In this document: positions 6,753 to 14,086 of the stretch, one piece after another
Layout: each line of letters opens with the position of its first letter
Position numbering within the stretch: position 1 is the first letter of the stretch
Source: Lachnospira sp. UBA4285
GTDB lineage: Bacteria > Bacillota > Clostridia > Lachnospirales > Lachnospiraceae
DNA length: 14,768 nt
Assembly (NCBI GenBank): GCA_002394965.1
Contig: DGVL01000052.1
Span: forward strand, 1 to 14,768
Direction of reading: 5' to 3'
Program-made: the position numbers and the translations under genes
Notes under the pieces: generated by a model
Databases searched by the model: none
Seen by the model: only the letters and a program-made list of their open reading frames with translations
Told to the model about the DNA's origin: nothing

Positions 6753-6758
6753 ATTATA
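6753..6758 (-). promoter_or_regulatory. Possible -10 box for the PepSY-like transcript
   Basis: On the minus strand this reads TATAAT, a perfect -10 hexamer. The region 16-18 bp upstream (about 6775-6782) has no good -35, only CTGCAA-like sequence. A start near 6746 would give a leader of about 200 nt that includes the short orphan open frame. Confidence 0.35.
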
Positions 6759-6844
6759 TACTCCCGGTTTTAAAATTTGCAGGTGGAACTTCGTTTAGTA
6801 ATTCAAGAGCCGCTTCTTTTCCTCTCTTCAAATGTTAAGAAATG

Positions 6845-6873
6845 TTTACAATGATAAAGTGCTGTGATAAAAT
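6845..6873 (+). promoter_or_regulatory. Promoter of the 1244-residue AAA+-like gene
   Basis: TTTACA (6845-6850) and TAAAAT (6868-6873) are each 5/6 matches to sigma-A boxes, with an ideal 17-bp spacer. The predicted start near 6880 leaves a leader of about 76 nt. That leader begins with a perfect 12-bp palindrome, CGGCATATGCCG (6893-6904), which could form a hairpin or bind a regulator. Confidence 0.7.
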
Positions 6874-6940
6874 TTCTCTGATTGTATTCCGGCGGCATAT
6901 GCCGGGCGGGATACGGATGATCCTGAATACGACAGAATAA

Positions 6941-6947
6941 AGAGAGG
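6941..6947 (+). promoter_or_regulatory. Ribosome binding site deciding a TTG start at 6956
   Basis: AGAGAGG lies 8 nt upstream of the TTG at 6956. No in-frame ATG with better support occurs in the following helix-rich N-terminus, so the TTG is taken as the start. Confidence 0.6.
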
Positions 6948-6955
6948 CGCCTGTT

Positions 6956-9900
6956 TTGGATAAATACGAATTTGGAATCAAGCTGGAAGAAGTTCAGAAA
7001 CTGGCGAAGAAAAAGGAATACGACGAGGCTTCCCGACTGGCTGCCGGCATGGATTTCCGCCATGTCAGGGACTGGCCGACCCTCGCGATGATCATCAACG
7101 TACATGAGGCGGCGGGGGATTACGAGGACGCCCGGGACGTGGCGGCGATCGCGTACAACCGCAATCTGGGTGGACGCAAGCTGATCTATAAACTGACGGA
7201 GCTGCTGATCCGCACCGGCGAGTTTCAGGACGCGGAGAGCATGTGCCGCGAGTACGAGAAGGCCTCGAAAAATGACGCGAGCCGCCTGATCCTTCGGTAT
7301 CATCTGCGCCGGGCCCAGAAGGCGCCGGACGCGGAGCTCATCCAGATTCTGGAGGAGTACCGCAAGAGCGAGGTGGACGAGCGGTATCTGTACCGCCTGG
7401 CGGAGCTGTATTCCAAGACAGGACAGAGAGAACACTGCATCTCGGTCTGCGATGAGATCTGCGTGTATTTTCACAGCGGGGAATTCGCCGAGCGGGCGGT
7501 CAAGCTCAAGAAGTCTCTGGGCGCGCCGCTTACACAGCAGCAGCAGGAACTGTATGACAATTCCGACCGCAAGATGGCCAAACTGGAGGAGACCCGCGAT
7601 CTTCTCTTCGCGGAGCAGAGCCGCCTGGCACAGCTCAGACAGGACGATGTGGAGTCGGCCATCCACGACTATGCGGCCAGAGGCGGTATGGATGACGATA
7701 CCAAGGCTGTTATCCCGGAGAAGAAAGGAGGCCTCCGCGGCTTTTTCCGCAGGGCGTTCGGCGGTCTGCAGGATGTAGTGGAAAAGGACGACGAAGACGA
7801 GGAAGAACCGGCCGCCGCAGAAAAGCCGTCAGGTGACCGTCCGGTGGCCGAAGACGAGGAGACGCCCGCCTGGCAGCCGAAGGCGGAAGGTGGTGATTCA
7901 CTCCCGAATACCCAGCCGATACAGCCGGCCGAGGTTCCGGAGAACCGTACCGATGGCGATGAAGAAGAGATGGACGAGGACGATCCGCTGAAGACGGCGC
8001 CGATCCCACAGGGCGTATCCGATGCGCCGCAATCCGGCGATTCGGCGGCATCTGTACCGGAGACTCCGGCGCCAGAGCCGGAAGCTGCTCCGGAGGCAGA
8101 AGCGGGAGCGGAGCAGGTTGAGCAGACGCCGGCCGCCCGGGAAGTGCAGGAGCCTGCCAGAGCGGCAGCCGGGGCGCCGTACACGCTGACGGAAGACATG
8201 CCGGCTGGAAAGGCTGCGCTTGGCACGGCGGACCTGAAGAAGGCGTCCGAGTCGCTGGAGAATCTCATTTCGGCTGCGAAGCAGCAGATGAACCGCAATC
8301 TCGACCAGATGGTGATTGATACAGACGCCATGATCACCCCGAAGAAAGATCCGGAGCAGGAGACACGCGACGAGGTGCGTCAGATCGACGCGGCTCTGCG
8401 CACGGCGGACCTTCAGGACACGGCTGATATCAGCCGCGGTATCGCGGAGAGCATGAGTGCCATTCTGAAGGATGATGAGAAGGAACAGGAGGTCCTTGGC
8501 TCCGGGGAAGACAGGCAGCAGCCGGATGCACAGGCAGCTGATGTCAGCCGCGCGGCGGCTCCGGGTGAGACCGGCTCTGCCGGTGATGCGGACGTGAAGC
8601 CAGGTCCGCAGGATGCAAAGACGGCACCGGAGATACCGGAAGAACCAGATACAGAGGATGAGGGCGCGAAGAGCCGGAATGCGGAAGCTGCGGCGCACCG
8701 CGAGGCGATCCGGCTGCAGCAGAGAGCACTCGAGAAGCTCGAGGCGCAGAAGGCGGAACTCGAGGCGCAGAAGCGTGTCCTTGAAGAACAGAACCGCGTG
8801 CTGATGGAGCAGCAGAGATCAGCTGCCCAGAAGGCTCTGGAGGAAAAGAGGCATCTTCAGGAGCAGAACAGCCAGATGGCCAGCCAGAAGGAACGCGAGG
8901 CAGCCATGGCGATGGCTGAAAAGAAGGCGCTGGAGAAGGAAAACGAGGCACTCGCCCGCGAGAAGGAAGAGACGGCAAAGCAGGCACTGGCCGAGAAGAA
9001 AGCGCTGGAGGAGCAGAACAGGCTGCTGGAAGAGCAGGCGGCCCGGGAGTCCAGACGTGTAGCAGAGGCCGAGGCAGCTCTGGCGCAGCTTAAAAAGCTG
9101 GAAGAGCAGAGAAAAGCGGAGGAAACTCTTTCCGCCGGCGTTTCGTCTTACAGGATGTTTGACACGGACAACATCAAGGAGGCCATCGAGCACGCCAATG
9201 CGGCGGCGGAGAAGATCATCCGCCCGGACGCCCAGAGCGGGGCATCCCTTCCGGAGGACGACCAGGTCGAAGGCCAGCTGACGCTGGCGGACTGGGCCGA
9301 GACCGTCCGGGAGGAAAAGTACGGAAAGCAGGACACCAGACAGTTCTCCAAGGCTGAGCTTGAGAGGATGCTCGACGAGAAGGACGAGAAGAGCGAAGCC
9401 TATGACAAGATGATGCGGCAGCAGCGGGAAGAAGCCCGCAGAGCCGGCAGGGACTTTGACGAGACGCAGGCCCGCCGCAATGTGGAGGCGGCGATTGCCC
9501 TGCACGCGGCGCAGACGGACCTTCAGATCCGCACCGGCAAGGCGACCATGAAGCTCGAGGAGGCTGCTGTGAAGCTTATGTCCGCCCCGGCGGGAAGCGG
9601 TAATGCCGTGCAGGCGGATAAGGCACAGCCTGCACCGGAGAAGAAAGCTCCTGCCAAAGCGCCCGCTGCGCCAGAAAGCCGGGCTGCAGCAGCCGGTACG
9701 GCGCCGATTGACCGGCCGGCGGGAACACCGCGGACCAGGACGGCTTCTGACATGGAGAAGACGCGGCTGATGCCGGCAAGAAAGGAAACCGCTGCGGCCG
9801 CAGCACGCCAGACGGCGCAGATAGCCGCGCGGCAGACGGCACCTGTCAGGACAGCATCTGCGGCAGGTCAGACAGCCCGCCAGGCACGCCCGGATCCGGA

Positions 9901-10690
9901 ACAGAGAGGAGCGCAGAAGGCAGTGACAGGAACACAGCAGACCAGACGGCTTCCGAAGTCGCTTCGGGTCATGTTTACGAAATATCTGAATTCGGAGGAT
10001 ATCGAGACGCAGCTCTACGATTATTTCTCGGCAACGGACGCTGAGCTCATGCGCCAGGATTCCTCCGTCGGCAACCTGCTGATCACGGGGACTGAGAGCG
10101 CTGACAAGACGGGCCTTGCCAGGACGATCGTTCATGCGGTCAATTTCCTGTACCCGGACAGACGGCGCAGAGTCGCCCGCACGACCGGTGAGAGCATCAA
10201 TGTGCACGGCATCCGCCGCTCTATGAGAAAGCTCTACGGCACCGTGCTGATCGTGGAAGACGCCGGTGCCATCAAGCCGAAGGCGATGGAGGACATGCTG
10301 GACGTGATGCGCGGCGACACGGGGCGGATGATCGTGATCCTGGAGGACAACGAGAAGGCGCTGCAGGTTCTTGAGCAGTTTAATCCGCAGATGCGGGATG
10401 TCTTCAACCACACGGTGACGATCAAGGAGTACACCGTCGATGAGATGGTGAAAATCGCCCACGGATTCGCGCGGGCGAGAAAGTACGACCTGGATGACGA
10501 CGCGCTTCTGGAACTCTACCTGCGGGTGAACAAGCTCCACGAGGAGAAGAAGGCGGTTTCCCTGGACGATCTTCACAGCATGATCGATGACGCGATCAGT
10601 CACGCGGAGAACCGCAAGGGAGGCCTGTTCCACAAGAAGAAGGTGAGAGGCGAGTACGCGCTGCTCACGGATACGGATTTTCGGGACTGA
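6956..10690 (+). CDS. Large multidomain protein: helical repeat, disordered linkers, coiled coil, divergent CbbX/SpoVK-like AAA+ domain
   Basis: I do not recognise a named family for this 1244-residue cytoplasmic protein. Residues 1-190 are helical and TPR-like (DYEDARDVAAIAY, GEFQDAESMCREY). Residues 258-272 form a basic amphipathic stretch, GLRGFFRRAFGGL. An acidic, Pro/Ala-rich disordered linker follows (about 275-410). A long Glu/Lys/Gln coiled coil covers about 578-720. A second Ala/Pro/Thr-rich linker spans 880-1000. The C-terminal domain (about 1000-1220) has the order of a CbbX/SpoVK AAA+ module. It shows a P-loop-like GTESADKT (1045-1052), a strand VLIVED (1097-1102), then NPQMRDVF (1143-1150) and YTVDEMVKIA (1159-1168). 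The canonical catalytic residues are altered at each motif, so ATP hydrolysis is doubtful. The layout suggests a scaffold or regulated tether. The gene has its own promoter and terminator and stands alone. No transmembrane segment is visible. Confidence 0.88.
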   Translation: MDKYEFGIKLEEVQKLAKKKEYDEASRLAAGMDFRHVRDWPTLAMIINVHEAAGDYEDARDVAAIAYNRNLGGRKLIYKLTELLIRTGEFQDAESMCREYEKASKNDASRLILRYHLRRAQKAPDAELIQILEEYRKSEVDERYLYRLAELYSKTGQREHCISVCDEICVYFHSGEFAERAVKLKKSLGAPLTQQQQELYDNSDRKMAKLEETRDLLFAEQSRLAQLRQDDVESAIHDYAARGGMDDDTKAVIPEKKGGLRGFFRRAFGGLQDVVEKDDEDEEEPAAAEKPSGDRPVAEDEETPAWQPKAEGGDSLPNTQPIQPAEVPENRTDGDEEEMDEDDPLKTAPIPQGVSDAPQSGDSAASVPETPAPEPEAAPEAEAGAEQVEQTPAAREVQEPARAAAGAPYTLTEDMPAGKAALGTADLKKASESLENLISAAKQQMNRNLDQMVIDTDAMITPKKDPEQETRDEVRQIDAALRTADLQDTADISRGIAESMSAILKDDEKEQEVLGSGEDRQQPDAQAADVSRAAAPGETGSAGDADVKPGPQDAKTAPEIPEEPDTEDEGAKSRNAEAAAHREAIRLQQRALEKLEAQKAELEAQKRVLEEQNRVLMEQQRSAAQKALEEKRHLQEQNSQMASQKEREAAMAMAEKKALEKENEALAREKEETAKQALAEKKALEEQNRLLEEQAARESRRVAEAEAALAQLKKLEEQRKAEETLSAGVSSYRMFDTDNIKEAIEHANAAAEKIIRPDAQSGASLPEDDQVEGQLTLADWAETVREEKYGKQDTRQFSKAELERMLDEKDEKSEAYDKMMRQQREEARRAGRDFDETQARRNVEAAIALHAAQTDLQIRTGKATMKLEEAAVKLMSAPAGSGNAVQADKAQPAPEKKAPAKAPAAPESRAAAAGTAPIDRPAGTPRTRTASDMEKTRLMPARKETAAAAARQTAQIAARQTAPVRTASAAGQTARQARPDPEQRGAQKAVTGTQQTRRLPKSLRVMFTKYLNSEDIETQLYDYFSATDAELMRQDSSVGNLLITGTESADKTGLARTIVHAVNFLYPDRRRRVARTTGESINVHGIRRSMRKLYGTVLIVEDAGAIKPKAMEDMLDVMRGDTGRMIVILEDNEKALQVLEQFNPQMRDVFNHTVTIKEYTVDEMVKIAHGFARARKYDLDDDALLELYLRVNKLHEEKKAVSLDDLHSMIDDAISHAENRKGGLFHKKKVRGEYALLTDTDFRD

Positions 10691-10745
10691 CCTGCAGTAA
10701 ATCCGGTGACCGCCTGCCGGGCGGGACGTATGTATACAGCAGACA

Positions 10746-10785
10746 CAGACTGTCTCCTCACCAGGTGGGAGGCAGTCTGATTTTA
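10746..10785 (+). terminator. Hairpin with short T-run between the AAA+-like gene and the MATE gene
   Basis: CAGACTGTCTCC (10746-10757) pairs with GGGAGGCAGTCTG (10767-10779), allowing wobble pairs. An inner CAC/GTG closes on a 3-nt loop, and ATTTTA follows. It fits a terminator for the upstream gene, but the T-run is only four bases long and the hairpin sits just before the MATE ribosome binding site. It may therefore leak or act as an attenuator for MATE-uvrC. Confidence 0.6.
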
Positions 10786-10790
10786 CTCAT

Positions 10791-10795
10791 GGAGG
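10791..10795 (+). promoter_or_regulatory. Ribosome binding site deciding the MATE start
   Basis: GGAGG lies 5 nt upstream of the ATG at 10801. It favours that codon over the in-frame ATG at 10789 and over a GTG at 10765, which falls inside the terminator hairpin. Confidence 0.65.
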
Positions 10796-10800
10796 CGGAA

Positions 10801-12153
10801 ATGGCGGTAAAGTACCGGGATCAGAGGGACAGGATGCTGAATATGCCGGCCGGAAAGCTCATCGCACAGCTCTCGGTCCCGACGGTCATCAGCATGCTGG
10901 TGAGCGGTGTGTACAATCTGGGCGACACGTTCTTTGTCGGAAAGCTGGGAACCAGCGCGTCCGGAGCGGTCGGGATCGTGTTCAGCTACATGGCGATTCT
11001 GCAGGCCTTCGGGTTCATGTGCGGGCAGGGATCGGGAGCTCTGGTGGCGCAGAATCTCGGAGCCGGCCGGCGCAGAGAGGCGTCCGTCATCGGCTCCACG
11101 GGATTTTTCATCGATTTTCTCATCGGGGCAGTTCTGGAAGTCGTGACACTCGTCTTCCTCTCCCCGCTGTCTGCGCTTCTAGGGAGCACGGAGACGATCC
11201 GGCCCTATGCCATGGACTATATGTTCTGGATCGCCGTGGCGGCACCGTTTCTGACGACCAGCCTGCTGCTCAACAACATTCTGCGCTATGAGGGCTACGC
11301 GTCGCTGGCCATGATCGGCCTGATGGCCGGCGGACTTCTGAATCTGGCCGGCGACCCGCTGTTCATGTTCGTGTTCGGAATGGGAATCTCCGGCGCAGGG
11401 CTCTCCACGGCGCTCTCCCAGATCATCAGCTTCGCGATTCTGCTTTCCATGTTCCTGCGCGGGCGGACGCAGACGCAGCTTTCCCTGAATAATGTCGCCC
11501 TCAGGGCGCCCGTGATCGGCAACATTCTGAAAGTCGGCTTTCCGAGTCTGACCAGACAGGGGATGGGATCCTTCTCCACGATGATGTTAAACCGCAGCAC
11601 CCGTTTGTACGGGGACGCCGCGGTGGCCGCGATGTCCATCGTCGGGCGCATCACAATGCTCACCTTCACGGTGGTGATCGGCATCGGGCAGGGATTTCAG
11701 CCGGTGGCGGCATTCAACTTCGGAGCGAAAAAGTACGGGCGGCTGCGTCAGGCCTATCACTGGACGATTTTGTTTCAGGAGATTCTGCTGATTGTTTTCG
11801 TGGCGGTCTGCCTGGCGTTCTCCGGGCAGCTCATCGGGGTGTTCCGCGACGACGCCCAGGTAATCGCGATCGGCACGCCGGCGCTGCGGTACGCTCTTGC
11901 CGCACAGCTGACGCAGGCCTTTGTCGTTGCCACCAACATGCTGTACCAGTCGACCGGGCGGGCAGCCGGCGCCACATTCATGTCGATGCTCCGAAGCGGA
12001 ATCGTCTTTATTCCGGTTCTGCTGATCCTGCGCACTTCTCTGGGACTTCCGGGAATTCAGATCGCGCAGCCGGCGGCGGACGTCCTTTCATTTGCGGTCA
12101 CGATTCCTTTTGCTGTCGCGTATTTCCGGAAGTTCACGGAGGATGAGGCTTGA
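10801..12153 (+). CDS. MATE family multidrug/metabolite efflux transporter
   Basis: This 450-residue protein has the usual length and about 12 hydrophobic segments of MATE (MOP superfamily) cation-coupled antiporters, which export cationic drugs or metabolites. Family-typical stretches are SVPTVISMLVSGVYNLGDTFFVGKL near the N-terminus (split here as SVPTVISMLVSG and VYNLGDTFF), GQGSGALVAQNLGAG after the second segment, and GIGQGFQPVAAFNFGAKKYG in the second half. The two-fold six-helix repeat is visible. It looks closest to the NorM/MepA-like branch; the substrate cannot be read from sequence. The stop overlaps the uvrC start as TTGA, so the two are probably translated together. No clear promoter lies between the preceding hairpin and the start codon. 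Confidence 0.9.
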   Translation: MAVKYRDQRDRMLNMPAGKLIAQLSVPTVISMLVSGVYNLGDTFFVGKLGTSASGAVGIVFSYMAILQAFGFMCGQGSGALVAQNLGAGRRREASVIGSTGFFIDFLIGAVLEVVTLVFLSPLSALLGSTETIRPYAMDYMFWIAVAAPFLTTSLLLNNILRYEGYASLAMIGLMAGGLLNLAGDPLFMFVFGMGISGAGLSTALSQIISFAILLSMFLRGRTQTQLSLNNVALRAPVIGNILKVGFPSLTRQGMGSFSTMMLNRSTRLYGDAAVAAMSIVGRITMLTFTVVIGIGQGFQPVAAFNFGAKKYGRLRQAYHWTILFQEILLIVFVAVCLAFSGQLIGVFRDDAQVIAIGTPALRYALAAQLTQAFVVATNMLYQSTGRAAGATFMSMLRSGIVFIPVLLILRTSLGLPGIQIAQPAADVLSFAVTIPFAVAYFRKFTEDEA

Positions 12154-14006
12154 AAGAGGGATTTGATCTTCAGGAAGAACTTAAGAAACTGCCGGAAAAG
12201 CCCGGATGTTATCTGATGCACGACAAGAATGACGTGATCATCTACGTCGGAAAGGCGGTTGTGCTGAAGAACCGGGTGAGGCAGTATTTCCAGAGCAGCC
12301 GGAACTTAAGCCCCAAGATCGTGCATATGGTGAGTCACATCGCGTGGTTTGAGTACATCGTGGTTAGTTCGGAGCTGGAGGCGCTGGTGCTGGAGAGCAA
12401 TCTGATCAAGCGCTATCACCCGCATTACAACACGATGCTCACAGACGACAAGACGTATCCGTTCATCAAGGTCACCGTACAGGAGAAGTATCCGAGGGTC
12501 TTGTTCTCGCGGGACATGAAGCACGACAAAAACCGGTATTTCGGCCCGTACACGTCAGCGTGGGCGGTGAAAAGCACGATCGGACTTCTCTGCCGGCTCT
12601 ATAAAATCCGGACCTGTACGAGAAAGCTGCCGCAGGACATTGGAAAGGAGAGACCGTGCATCAACTATGAGATCGGCATCTGCTCAGCTCCCTGCCAGGG
12701 GTATATCTCCGAAGAGGATTACCGGCAGCAGATCCGCAAGGTCATGGCGTTTTTAAACGGCCACTATGACGATATCTTAGGCAGCCTGACGGAGCAGATG
12801 AACGCAGCTTCGGAAGAGCTGCGCTACGAGGATGCGGCTTCGTACCGGGATCTCATCCGGGATGTGAAACAGGTTGCCCAGAAGCAGAAGATCACGAGCG
12901 ATGACGGCGAGGACCGGGATGTCATCGGCGTCGCTTCGACGGGAAGAAGTGCGGTCGTGCAGATCTTCTTCATCCGCAGCGGCCGCATGATCGGACGGGA
13001 CCACTTCCGCATGGCGGTGGCAGAGGGCGACAGGATCGCGGACATTGTGAGCGGCTTTCTAAAGCAGTATTACGGCGGGACACCGTATATTCCACATTAC
13101 ATTATGCTTCAGTCGGAGATCGAAGACCGGGACATCATCGAGAGATGGCTGACATCCCGGCGCGGAAAGCCGGTCATTCTGCGGACGCCCCAGCGCGGCT
13201 CAAAAGAGCGCCTGGTGTCTCTGGCAGAGGAGAACGCCCGCATGATGCTCGTGAAGGACGCAGACCGGGAAAAACGGGAACAGCAGATGACAAGCGGCGC
13301 GCAGCATGAGGTCGCGGAGTGGCTGGGGCTCACCGGTGTTCACCGGGTCGAGGCCTATGATATATCCAACACGGACGGTGTGCAGTCGGTCGGCTCGATG
13401 GTCGTGTTCACAGACGGCAGACCGGACAAGAATGAATACAGGAAGTTTCGCATTCAGACCGTGAAGGGGCCGGACGACTACAAGAGCATGCGGGAAGTGC
13501 TGACCCGCCGGTTCACGAGGGGACTGGAGGAGCAGCGCCGGGAGGAGAAGGAACTCGGCAGCGGCTTTTCCCGCTTTCCGGATCTGATTCTGATGGACGG
13601 CGGCAAGGGACAGGTCAATGTGGCACTGGAGGTGCTGGAGTCCCTGGGAATTTCCATCCCGGTCGCCGGCATGGTCAAGGACGACCATCACAACACCCGC
13701 GGTCTGTACTATCACAACACGGAGATTCCGATCGACCGCCATTCCGAAGGATTCAAGCTGATCACGCGGGTGCAGGACGAGGCGCACCGGTTCGCCATCA
13801 CATATCACCGGCAGCTGCGGGGGCTCTCAGAGGTCGATTCGGTTCTCGACTCGATCCAGGGAATCGGCCCGGCGCGCCGAAAAGCCCTTCTGCGTGCATT
13901 CCAGGACATCCGGAAGATCCGGGAGGCCTCCGAGGAAGAGCTGGCGGCGGTGGACGGAATGAATGCGGCGGCCGCCAGGAATGTCTTCCGGACGTTTCAC
14001 TCGTAG
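12150..14006 (+). CDS. uvrC: Excinuclease ABC subunit C (TTG start)
   Basis: UvrC makes both incisions around a lesion recognised by UvrA-UvrB during nucleotide excision repair. The 618-residue protein has full length. The GIY-YIG nuclease domain (3' incision) starts KPGCYLMHD (17-25) and continues IIYVGKA (30-36). A cysteine cluster (C148, C156, C170, C178, C182) follows. The UVR motif that contacts UvrB lies at about 203-240. The RNase H-like nuclease (5' incision) shows EAYDISN with D404, LILMDGGKGQ with D483 and DEAHRFAITYHR with H546. A tandem helix-hairpin-helix ends the protein, including IQGIGPARRKALL. The TTG start overlaps the MATE stop by 4 nt, with GGAGG (12138-12142) 7 nt upstream. 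Coupling to an exporter gene is noteworthy but no functional link is shown. Confidence 0.96.
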   Translation: MKEGFDLQEELKKLPEKPGCYLMHDKNDVIIYVGKAVVLKNRVRQYFQSSRNLSPKIVHMVSHIAWFEYIVVSSELEALVLESNLIKRYHPHYNTMLTDDKTYPFIKVTVQEKYPRVLFSRDMKHDKNRYFGPYTSAWAVKSTIGLLCRLYKIRTCTRKLPQDIGKERPCINYEIGICSAPCQGYISEEDYRQQIRKVMAFLNGHYDDILGSLTEQMNAASEELRYEDAASYRDLIRDVKQVAQKQKITSDDGEDRDVIGVASTGRSAVVQIFFIRSGRMIGRDHFRMAVAEGDRIADIVSGFLKQYYGGTPYIPHYIMLQSEIEDRDIIERWLTSRRGKPVILRTPQRGSKERLVSLAEENARMMLVKDADREKREQQMTSGAQHEVAEWLGLTGVHRVEAYDISNTDGVQSVGSMVVFTDGRPDKNEYRKFRIQTVKGPDDYKSMREVLTRRFTRGLEEQRREEKELGSGFSRFPDLILMDGGKGQVNVALEVLESLGISIPVAGMVKDDHHNTRGLYYHNTEIPIDRHSEGFKLITRVQDEAHRFAITYHRQLRGLSEVDSVLDSIQGIGPARRKALLRAFQDIRKIREASEEELAAVDGMNAAAARNVFRTFHS

Positions 14007-14009
14007 AAA

Positions 14010-14052
14010 GTCTGCCTGGCGGCAGCTGCGCGAAAAAGCGCAGAGAGCAGAC
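14010..14052 (+). other. Nested hairpin structure after uvrC without a T-run
   Basis: An outer pair, GTCTGC (14010-14015) with GCAGAC (14047-14052), encloses a stable inner hairpin, CTGCGC-GAAAAA-GCGCAG (14026-14043), plus a small CTG/CAG pair. No T-run follows, so it is not a standard intrinsic terminator. It may stabilise the uvrC mRNA 3' end or mark a weak boundary before hprK. Confidence 0.45.
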
Positions 14053-14080
14053 CCGCCTGTCCAGGAATGGGCTTTTACGG

Positions 14081-14086
14081 TATAAT
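14081..14086 (+). promoter_or_regulatory. Possible -10 box of hprK
   Basis: A perfect TATAAT lies about 80 bases before the hprK start. The position 17 bp upstream reads TGTCCA (14058-14063), only a 3/6 match to the -35 consensus. If used, transcription would start near 14093 and leave a leader of about 74 nt. Confidence 0.45.

Larger units (their letters stand above)
6553..6844. other. Lower-GC intergenic region between divergent genes
   Basis: About 290 bases without a confident gene, clearly more AT-rich than the rest of the window. It holds the short orphan open frame, a possible minus-strand -10 box (6758-6753) and a small perfect dyad, GGTAC-TC-GTACC (6589-6600), just upstream of the PepSY-like gene. 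I saw no RNA gene or repeat. Confidence 0.6.

Noticed and set aside
8819..10633. 604-codon open frame antisense to the AAA+-like gene
   Set aside because: It mirrors the Glu/Lys/Ala codons of the coiled coil and linkers as Leu/Arg-rich sequence. It has no domain pattern, and the plus-strand frame has a promoter, ribosome binding site and recognisable domains.
10765..10800. Upstream GTG (10765) or ATG (10789) start for the MATE gene
   Set aside because: The GTG lies inside a terminator hairpin, and the ATG at 10789 lacks a spaced ribosome binding site, while GGAGG is correctly placed for the ATG at 10801.
10691..10800. LexA/SOS box upstream of MATE-uvrC
   Set aside because: I looked for GAAC-N4-GTTC-like dyads and found none in this stretch.
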